Below are positions 5,962 through 11,158 of a DNA stretch of 11,158 nucleotides, piece by piece. The position numbers and the translations under genes were made by a program. The notes beneath the pieces were generated by a model. That model made no database searches, was not told the DNA's origin, and saw nothing but the letters and a program-made list of their open reading frames with translations. Source of the stretch: an uncultured Bacilli bacterium (lineage in GTDB: Bacteria; Bacillota_I; Bacilli_A; RFN20; CAG-288); assembly GCA_948525355.1 (NCBI GenBank), contig CAOSOP010000024.1, forward strand, positions 1-11,158, read 5' to 3'. Within the stretch, counting starts at the first letter, position 1. Each line of letters opens with the position of its first letter.

Positions 5962-7752
5962 TTATTCACTCTTACCCGTTCTAATATCTTTTCCCATACG
6001 AAGTGTATTATCAACTTCATCCTGGTCAAGCTGTGATCTGACTATTTCTTGATAGACACTACAGCGATCTAATAACTGACTATGAGTTCCCTGGTCGACA
6101 ATTTTACCATCGTCTAAAACAATGATATTATCAGCATCCATAATTGAAGAAACTCTTTGACCAACTATTAAAACTGTCGAATCTTTAGTGTGTCCTTTTA
6201 ATGCATGTCTAACCTTAACATCTGTTTTAAAGTCTAAGGCTGAAAAGCTGTCGTCAAAGACATAGATCTCGGCGTTCTTTGCAAGTGCACGAGCGATACA
6301 AAGTCTTTGCTTTTGCCCACCAGAGAAATTTTTTCCACCTTGAGAAACTCTTGAATCGAGTCCTTTTTCTTTATTAGAAATAAAATGTTTTGCTTGAGCT
6401 ATTTCTATTGCTTTTTCCACATCTTCGTCTTTAACATTTGTACCACCAAATTTTAAGTTATCTCTAATAGTACCTGTAAAAAGCAATGCCTTTTGTGGGA
6501 CAAATCCAATATGATCTCTCAATTCTTTTAAATCAAGATCCTTTACATTAATTCCATCAACTAATACCTCTCCACTTGTAGCATCATAAAATCTTGGGAT
6601 TAAATTTATTATCGTTGATTTTCCACTACCAGTTGACCCGATAATAGCAGTCGTTTCACCTTTTTTAGCTTTAAAAGAAATATCGTGCAAAGATTCTTCT
6701 TGTGCACCTGGAAAGGTGAAAGAAACATTTTTAAACTCAATTTCGCCAACTCTATCGGTTGAACTAAGAGAAATTGGATTTGCAGGACTTTCAATACTAC
6801 TTGATTTATCTAATACTTGATTAATACGTGTAGCTGAAACTTTGCTTCGTGCAATAAAGATAAATATCATTGCAACCATTAAAATTGACATTAATATTTG
6901 CAATGTATATTGAGCAATGGTCATTATTGATGAAACATTCTGGAAGGCTTCTAGATAGTATGTATTATTAAAGTTATAAAATCCGGTGAAGAATATTGCT
7001 AAATAAGCAAATTGCATAATCAATGATATTCCTGGGAATATAACAGCTGTAATTCTGTTTATTTTAATCGTTATGTGAGTTAAATCTCTGTTAGCTTTAT
7101 CATATCTAACACTCTCTTCCTTTTCTCTAACAAATGCTCGAATAACTCTTACACCCGTTAAGTTTTCTCGCAAAACAAGCGTTGAGCGATCTATTTTCGA
7201 TTGATAGACTTTCATTAAAGGGAACACTATTACTGCAATAACCACAAGGAAAACGACAATAATAGGAATTGCTACTAAAAGAACAAGCATAAGCTTCATA
7301 TCAATTCGTGAAGCATAAACTAAAGATATAATAATAGTTGCTGGAGCTTGAACTAATATTCTAAGTCCCATTGTGTAAATTTGTCCAACTTGCTGAACAT
7401 CATTTGTTGTTCTAGTAATCATACTAGAAACACCAAACTGGTCATACTCAGCAGTAGAATATGACATAATCTTTTTAAAGATTTCATTTCTTAGATTTTT
7501 GCCAAAAGCAGAACCTATTTTACTAGTTGCTACGGCAATAATAAGTGATATTGCTAAAGTTCCTAAACAAAGGATTAGCATTCTTCCACCCATTAACCAT
7601 ATTGCCTCAGTATCACCTGCAGCTATATATTTAGATACATCAGACATTTCGTTTGGTATACGAAGCTGTAACATTGCCTGTGCGATAATTAAAACAATAG
7701 TGATAACTATTTCGACAATAACTGGGCGGAGATATCTCATTAATTTAATCAT
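5962..7752 (-). CDS. ABC half-exporter, degenerate-site subunit (LmrC/TM287-like)
   Basis: This is the first gene of the exporter operon (596 residues). An exporter transmembrane domain occupies about residues 10-305, with hydrophobic spans near 11-30, 57-76, 133-148, 153-180, 236-257 and 277-301. The nucleotide-binding domain has Walker A GSTGSGKST at 372-380, Q-loop VPQ at 418-420 and a canonical signature FSGGQ at 476-480. Two catalytic positions are altered: Walker B reads IYVFDD (496-501), with Asp where catalytic Glu is expected, and the switch His is Gln at 532 (VGQRVSS). These changes are typical of the degenerate-site partner in asymmetric exporters, and the protein's normal signature would complete the active site of the other subunit. 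AGGAGG at 7764-7759, 6 nt from the ATG, is a strong ribosome site. The extended -10 upstream probably drives all three operon genes. Confidence 0.9.
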   Translation of the reverse strand: MIKLMRYLRPVIVEIVITIVLIIAQAMLQLRIPNEMSDVSKYIAAGDTEAIWLMGGRMLILCLGTLAISLIIAVATSKIGSAFGKNLRNEIFKKIMSYSTAEYDQFGVSSMITRTTNDVQQVGQIYTMGLRILVQAPATIIISLVYASRIDMKLMLVLLVAIPIIVVFLVVIAVIVFPLMKVYQSKIDRSTLVLRENLTGVRVIRAFVREKEESVRYDKANRDLTHITIKINRITAVIFPGISLIMQFAYLAIFFTGFYNFNNTYYLEAFQNVSSIMTIAQYTLQILMSILMVAMIFIFIARSKVSATRINQVLDKSSSIESPANPISLSSTDRVGEIEFKNVSFTFPGAQEESLHDISFKAKKGETTAIIGSTGSGKSTIINLIPRFYDATSGEVLVDGINVKDLDLKELRDHIGFVPQKALLFTGTIRDNLKFGGTNVKDEDVEKAIEIAQAKHFISNKEKGLDSRVSQGGKNFSGGQKQRLCIARALAKNAEIYVFDDSFSALDFKTDVKVRHALKGHTKDSTVLIVGQRVSSIMDADNIIVLDDGKIVDQGTHSQLLDRCSVYQEIVRSQLDQDEVDNTLRMGKDIRTGKSE

Positions 7753-7783
7753 AATATTCCTCCTAACTTGTAAAGTTTAATAG

Positions 7784-7792
7784 TTTATAACA
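7784..7792 (-). promoter_or_regulatory. Extended -10 promoter of the ABC/DegV operon
   Basis: On the minus strand TG (7792-7791), one base, then TATAAA (7789-7784) forms an extended -10. The -35 region is poor. Transcription would begin near 7777, leaving a leader of about 25 nt with the AGGAGG site in it. It is the only good promoter-like element in the 151-nt gap before the operon. Confidence 0.42.
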
Positions 7793-7812
7793 AAACATAC
7801 AATAAACAATAA

Positions 7813-7836
7813 TTTACAGATTTCAGAACCTGTAAA
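7813..7836. promoter_or_regulatory. Inverted repeat upstream of the exporter operon
   Basis: TTTACAG (7813-7819) and CTGTAAA (7830-7836) are perfect 7-bp arms separated by 10 nt, one helical turn apart by the midpoint-to-midpoint distance. The repeat lies about 36-59 bp upstream of the predicted operon start site. That position suits an activator or a repressor operator. No regulator gene is present nearby, and a 7-bp repeat in AT-rich DNA could be chance. Confidence 0.35.
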
Positions 7837-7869
7837 GATATATTTGAGTTTTTATCTTTTCTTAATGAA

Positions 7870-7902
7870 AGTAAGGCATAGCCGATACGACTATGCCTTA
7901 CT
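7870..7902 (-). terminator. Hairpin after the coiled-coil gene, probable terminator
   Basis: A perfect 12-bp stem (AGTAAGGCATAG at 7870-7881 with CTATGCCTTACT at 7891-7902) has a 9-nt loop. It sits 1 nt downstream of the stop codon of the large coiled-coil gene. On the minus strand the following bases are TTCATTAAG, only a weak U-tract, so termination may be partial. The hairpin could instead protect the 3' end of the messenger. Confidence 0.6.
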
Positions 7903-7903
7903 A

Positions 7904-10609
7904 TTAATTTATTTTACTTGGTTTAGAACTCTTTGAAGCTTTTACCAATTCTTTATTTTCTTTACGAACTTCTTCATAATATTCTAACTTGGCTTGCTTC
8001 TTCTCTCTTAAATATCTACTATAGACTTTTATCAAGAGTTCACGATAACCTTTATCTTGAATTCCGAAGCGGAATACATCAGCACCAGATTCAACGATAA
8101 CTTCGAATCCGATGAGCTTTTTATTTAGTTTGAATAAACCTTTACGCTTAGTGAGCATTATTTCATTGACTATATCATTTGGATTCAATATAAATAGTAA
8201 TTCACCTCTAGAGTTATATAATGCTAGTTTATTGTGTACAGGCATAATATAAGTTCTATGTGCTTTAAAGAAGTAAATAAATAGTTCAACTATAATTGCA
8301 AGTGCCACGCCTACTGCAAATCCAATGATTACATTAGGTATGATAAGTTGAATCAATCCTAATAATGCAGATACAGCGACTATACAGAATATTCTAATAG
8401 CAATTCTTTTAAGAGTATACTTTGCAGGGAAACGACGAACTCTAATTGCACGGGCATCAGCAAGGTATTGTGAGTTAACAACTGCTTGGCTCTTTTCCTT
8501 AAGCAATCTTTCCTCATTTTCACACTTAAGTCTCCAAGCCTCTTCTGTATGAATTAAAGTGTTTTTCTTTGCTAAATACACAACTTCTTCAGCCTCATAG
8601 CGTTGATTAAACTTAACTTCAGCTTTTTCAACAACACTTAATGTCTTTTCGTATAAAGAAGCGTACTTCACACCACTTGATATGACATTTTCATCATATA
8701 TCTTGCCAAGATTATACTTTTTAATTAAGTTACTCTTAGTGATATTAATCTCTTCAGTAGAGTTAACAAATGTATTCTTATTACCAGCTAAAGCATCATC
8801 ATAACTCTTTTGAATATTCTTGGTTCTATTCTGCAATTTGGCTAATTTAGCATACTCTTTATCAATCATTTTATTGCTTGCAGCAGCACGACCAAGTGCA
8901 ACAGCAGCCTTTTGAACCTTCATCTTATTATAAATATTATTAAGTTTAGTATCATACTTTCTCTTAATACTATTTGTAGCAATACTTTCAGTAGACTCAT
9001 TTATTTTTAATGCCAATTCAGAATGTCTTAAGTTTTCTTTAGCTAATAACTCAATTAAACCTAAGTCTAATTTAGAAGAATAGACAAGTCCTATAGCACT
9101 ATTCTTCTTGATCTGATCCTTAATTTCACTTAAAACCAAAGATGTGTAAGATTTATATGCTTTTTCTAAAAGAACTTTTCTTTCTTTGCTTAAAGCAATG
9201 ATTGAATTAAATACTTTTTCATTAGTTTTAACAACAGTATCAGCTCTTTTTTTGTTTTCAAGATTTCTGTCCTCAAGTATTCTTTTAGCTAAAATACCTA
9301 ATTCTTTAGATTTGGTCTTAGCCTGAGAAATTTCTGTATATAAACCATTTTTAATATCGACATATACTTGTTCAAAATCCTTGTTAAACTGAACTTGTGA
9401 AGCAATATCTTCGGTATATTCTATTTCATCAACAACTTGTTTCTTTAATTCTTCTAACTTTGTTTCAAACTTTGTTTCAATTTCACTGATAGATTTATTT
9501 AATGTTTCACTGTGTTTTGCTAAAGCAGCTTCATAAGCTTTAACAACATCGGGTGCATTTACAACATCAGCATTTAATTTAATCCAATTATCTTTAATTG
9601 GAGCTAAAGCTTCAAGCTCAGCATTACATTTATCTTTAACTTCCTTTAACTTAGACTTTAAATTGCCGATACTAGACTCAAAATCAATTCTATCTAATGT
9701 TAATTGTGGTTCTAATGCATCCTTAATCTCTTGATGTCTAACTTTATACGAATATAATTTCTTTGATTGCTTAGATACTTTCTTCTTTTCTGCACCAAGG
9801 AAAACAACAATGCGTGCTACATTAGCCTTATTGATTATTTCATTCTTAACTTTAGCAAAGTCTAATTTTAACTTAGCCGCAAATAACTGATTCTTAGCTC
9901 TATATGATTCAGATTGAACTTTTAGTTCTTCTTCACTAACAAACTTTGCGCAACCATTAAGATATTCTTCAACAACCGCTGTGCGATCGGCAAGAGTTGC
10001 TTCAAGTATTTTTTCCATCTTATCGATTTCATCAAGAATCTTAGGTGTTGATAAAAGTATTTTCTTATTTCTTAAATAAGTAACAAAGAAAGATGATTCA
10101 GGTTGAGGCATTTCCTTTATTGCTTCTAAAGCAAAGACTTCAGCTTTTTCAACATCTTCATCCATTGAGAGCAAAACATTTTTAGCAGAAGTAAATGCAG
10201 ATTCCTTTGAAAGCATACATCTTTGATCAGCAACAGCAATTATAGTTAAATATGCTACTGTTAAATGTTCTAAACTATCATTCTCTTTTTTCAATGAATT
10301 ATGATCTAACTTAAGTTCAGAAATATTCTTTGCAAGTAATTCAATTGATTTTTCATTTGTTTGAATTTGAGATAAATACTTTTGATGTATTTCTTCATAT
10401 TTGGAAGCGACAATCTTCTCAATCTTTGCTTCATCATATTCAAAATGATAAATGATATTAGCACAATCCTGAGTAGGATCTTTTTCATCAAACTTATCGC
10501 TATAAATTCGAGCTTCAACATCATGAGAAGGTGTACCTTCGGTCAATTGTTCTCTTAATTGTTGAAGTGATTGGACAAGTTCTACTTCCTTTTGTTCGTT
10601 TTCGGCCAT
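7904..10609 (-). CDS. Large coiled-coil protein with C-terminal membrane hairpin, unknown function
   Basis: I do not recognise this family. The 901-residue product is almost wholly helical, rich in Lys, Glu and Ala, and very poor in Trp, Cys and Pro over residues 60-725, consistent with long coiled coils. Two hydrophobic helices follow at about 736-756 and 759-781, separated by a short IPN turn, so both the long N-terminal rod and the C-terminal part of about 120 residues should face the same side, most likely the cytoplasm. Residues 787-870 look like a small folded domain of mixed strand and helix (e.g. KLALYNSRGELLFILNPND), and the tail is basic. There is no signal peptide and no nucleotide-binding motif. 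An ATG at 10615 lies only 1 nt from AAGGAG (10622-10617). The ATG at 10609 has 7-nt spacing and is preferred. It is a single-gene unit with a strong promoter and its own downstream hairpin. A membrane-attached scaffold or cytoskeleton-like role is a guess. Confidence 0.8.
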   Translation of the reverse strand: MAENEQKEVELVQSLQQLREQLTEGTPSHDVEARIYSDKFDEKDPTQDCANIIYHFEYDEAKIEKIVASKYEEIHQKYLSQIQTNEKSIELLAKNISELKLDHNSLKKENDSLEHLTVAYLTIIAVADQRCMLSKESAFTSAKNVLLSMDEDVEKAEVFALEAIKEMPQPESSFFVTYLRNKKILLSTPKILDEIDKMEKILEATLADRTAVVEEYLNGCAKFVSEEELKVQSESYRAKNQLFAAKLKLDFAKVKNEIINKANVARIVVFLGAEKKKVSKQSKKLYSYKVRHQEIKDALEPQLTLDRIDFESSIGNLKSKLKEVKDKCNAELEALAPIKDNWIKLNADVVNAPDVVKAYEAALAKHSETLNKSISEIETKFETKLEELKKQVVDEIEYTEDIASQVQFNKDFEQVYVDIKNGLYTEISQAKTKSKELGILAKRILEDRNLENKKRADTVVKTNEKVFNSIIALSKERKVLLEKAYKSYTSLVLSEIKDQIKKNSAIGLVYSSKLDLGLIELLAKENLRHSELALKINESTESIATNSIKRKYDTKLNNIYNKMKVQKAAVALGRAAASNKMIDKEYAKLAKLQNRTKNIQKSYDDALAGNKNTFVNSTEEINITKSNLIKKYNLGKIYDENVISSGVKYASLYEKTLSVVEKAEVKFNQRYEAEEVVYLAKKNTLIHTEEAWRLKCENEERLLKEKSQAVVNSQYLADARAIRVRRFPAKYTLKRIAIRIFCIVAVSALLGLIQLIIPNVIIGFAVGVALAIIVELFIYFFKAHRTYIMPVHNKLALYNSRGELLFILNPNDIVNEIMLTKRKGLFKLNKKLIGFEVIVESGADVFRFGIQDKGYRELLIKVYSRYLREKKQAKLEYYEEVRKENKELVKASKSSKPSKIN

Positions 10610-10664
10610 ATGCATGCTCCTTATTATTCTAAGACATAACTAAAGATAGTTATCCACTACTTAA

Positions 10665-10693
10665 AATATACCTTTTTTTGTAAGCGCTGTCAA
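10665..10693 (-). promoter_or_regulatory. Strong sigma-A-type promoter of the coiled-coil gene
   Basis: On the minus strand a perfect TTGACA (10693-10688) is followed by 17 bp and TATATT (10670-10665). Transcription should start near 10658, giving a leader of about 49 nt before the ATG at 10609. It is one of the two best promoters in the window. Confidence 0.8.
10679..10692. promoter_or_regulatory. cre-like operator overlapping the -35
   Basis: The 14-mer TGTAAGCGCTGTCA is an imperfect palindrome centred on GCGC. It fits the CcpA catabolite-responsive consensus TGWNANCGNTNWCA at every position on both strands, and the older form TGWAARCGYTWNCW with one mismatch. It covers five of the six bases of the -35, where binding of a CcpA or other LacI-family repressor would block RNA polymerase. 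Neither the regulator nor a sugar gene is in the window, so which LacI-family protein binds is unknown. Confidence 0.6.
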
Positions 10694-10842
10694 TAAAAAT
10701 AACCTCACATAAAAAAATAAGTATATATTTACTAAATAAATAATTATATTTGTATAAATATATTGTACTTACGAATAATAGTAAATTAAAAATATTCAAG
10801 CACTTTTTTTGATTCTTCAAAAAACTTTGATTACTTAAAAAT
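10694..10842. other. AT-rich spacer without a gene
   Basis: The gap between the coiled-coil gene and the right end of the window (10610-11158) holds no coding frame of note. It contains, from left to right, the coiled-coil promoter and cre-like site, this spacer, the small RNA with its promoter, an AT-rich stretch at 10976-11103 in which I see nothing, and the right GC-rich element. Within this spacer an 8-bp inverted repeat, TTTTTTGA (10805-10812) and TCAAAAAA (10817-10824), could form a weak hairpin with a single G-C pair. Confidence 0.5.
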
Positions 10843-10870
10843 AAAAAAACGAGATGGCAGAGTCCATCTC
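10843..10870 (-). terminator. Intrinsic terminator of the small RNA
   Basis: On the minus strand GAGATGG (10870-10864) and CCATCTC (10857-10851) form a 7-bp GC-containing stem around the 6-nt loop ACTCTG. One G and seven T (10850-10843) follow, giving a classic rho-independent terminator in this direction only. Confidence 0.88.
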
Positions 10871-10942
10871 TAATTGGGAAGTGTACTTGCGTGATATGCC
10901 TTTTAATAAGTGATTCCGCTTTAACTCTGAACTTCTCAATTA
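10843..10942 (-). ncRNA. Predicted orphan small RNA, about 100 nt
   Basis: A self-contained minus-strand transcription unit. A TTGACA promoter lies upstream, the predicted +1 (about 10941-10942) coincides with the first base of a 12-position terminal stem, and a U-tailed terminator closes the unit. The stem pairs 10942-10931 (UAAUUGAGAAGU) with 10882-10871 (ACUUCCCAAUUA), with one A/C mismatch, and abuts the terminator hairpin. The 48-nt interior has little obvious secondary structure, but its CAGAGUU (10929-10923) is complementary to GACUCUG in the terminator (10864-10858), so a loop-loop pseudoknot is possible. It lacks the SRP RNA core (GGAAG/AGCAGCC), a tmRNA tag frame and riboswitch signatures I know, and it is too short for 6S RNA. 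It ends 234 nt before the coiled-coil gene, so a leader role is possible but less likely than a free small RNA. Confidence 0.6.
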
Positions 10943-10947
10943 CTTGT

Positions 10948-10975
10948 ATTTTAAGATTATCAAAATAATTGTCAA
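10948..10975 (-). promoter_or_regulatory. Strong promoter of the small RNA
   Basis: On the minus strand TTGACA (10975-10970), a 16-bp spacer and TAAAAT (10953-10948) form a near-consensus sigma-A promoter. It places the start of transcription at the first base of the RNA's terminal stem. No reading frame follows within the transcript. Confidence 0.78.
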
Positions 10976-11103
10976 TAAAAAAAGAGAAAAAATTAAACCA
11001 TTAAGACTGCTTGCAAATTGGCATACAACTAAACTTTACGCATTATATAATTAAAAATATCATTACGAAAAAATAAAACTAGAATTGTTTCGAATCCCTA
11101 TTC

Positions 11104-11158
11104 CTCACCCCCACCTCCTATCGCACCCCCGAGTCCGCTCCGCCAGGAGAAGGACGAG
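11104..11158 (+). repeat. GC-rich dispersed element, right copy (partial)
   Basis: The last 55 bases align without gaps to the left GC-rich element read on the minus strand (97 to 43), with 40 of 55 identical by hand count. The two copies therefore point outward in opposite directions, and this one is cut by the window end. Read in one frame both copies give similar peptides (L-x-x-TSY-x-x-PE-x-A-x-PG-x-GR), but the differences fall in all codon positions and an in-frame stop lies upstream. Coding is therefore not supported. The left boundary lacks the GCTACA seen in the other copy. Confidence 0.55.

Noticed and set aside
5961..6029. N-terminal extension of the second ABC subunit starting at TTG 6029
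   Set aside because: It would lie wholly inside the partner gene, uses a rare start, and adds 23 residues before a normal exporter N-terminus. The ATG at 5960, 1 nt after the partner's stop, fits coupled translation better.
10719..10771. AT-rich near-palindromes as a replication origin
   Set aside because: They are only low-complexity A/T runs. There are no DnaA-box clusters and no dnaA or dnaN genes nearby.
10851..10942. Small RNA on the plus strand instead of the minus strand
   Set aside because: The outer stem pairs slightly better on the plus strand (G-U instead of A-C), but that strand lacks a good promoter and has no U-tail after the hairpins. The minus strand has both.
11086..11115. 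tRNA-like 3' end (TTCGAATCCC followed by a CCA-like stretch)
   Set aside because: The T-loop sequence is present, but the bases before it cannot pair with the downstream CCCTA, the G before the loop is missing, and there is no anticodon or D arm upstream. A degraded tRNA end cannot be excluded.
1..11158. CRISPR array or a defence/toxin-antitoxin system
   Set aside because: No regularly spaced direct repeats, cas-like genes or toxin-antitoxin gene pairs are seen in any frame.

Overview
The window is AT-rich and uses the standard bacterial code: TGG encodes Trp, and TGA is a real stop at the ends of gpsB and pgsA. The gene order gpsB - rnpB (type B RNase P RNA) - pgsA - cinA/pncC domain - recA, the strong AGGAGG ribosome sites and the Firmicutes-type rnpB point to a low-GC member of the Bacillota, probably one of the less-studied Bacilli/Erysipelotrichia/RF39-like lineages. 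The exact taxon cannot be read from the sequence. Both ends of the window carry a sharply GC-rich element that does not look like the rest of the DNA.

Layout. (1) 1-103: GC-rich element. (2) 104-3245, plus strand: an extended -10 promoter, gpsB (cell-division adaptor), rnpB packed directly between gpsB and pgsA, pgsA (phosphatidylglycerophosphate synthase), a stand-alone CinA C-terminal/NMN-amidohydrolase domain, a hairpin, then recA and a bidirectional terminator. (3) 3252-7792, minus strand: a tight operon of two ABC half-exporters forming a predicted asymmetric heterodimer, followed by a DegV-family (fatty-acid-binding) gene. It has a likely extended -10 promoter and a 7-bp inverted repeat upstream. 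(4) 7870-10693, minus strand: one gene for a 901-residue, mostly coiled-coil protein with a C-terminal membrane hairpin and no family I recognise. It has a near-consensus promoter whose -35 is overlapped by a cre-like palindrome, and a hairpin directly after its stop. (5) 10843-10975, minus strand: a compact predicted small RNA of about 100 nt with its own TTGACA promoter, a terminal stem starting at the predicted +1, and a U-tailed terminator. (6) 11104-11158: a second copy of the GC-rich element, in the opposite orientation to the first.

How the parts relate. Region 2 is a conserved housekeeping cluster for division, tRNA processing, phospholipid synthesis, NAD salvage and recombination. 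Regions 3 and 4 look like accessory or envelope-associated functions. The exporter plus DegV protein suggests lipid or drug export together with fatty-acid handling. The coiled-coil protein is probably a membrane-attached structural or scaffolding protein. The items most worth following up are the orphan small RNA, the cre-like control of the coiled-coil gene, the altered DNA-binding loops of RecA, and the paired GC-rich elements at the window ends.
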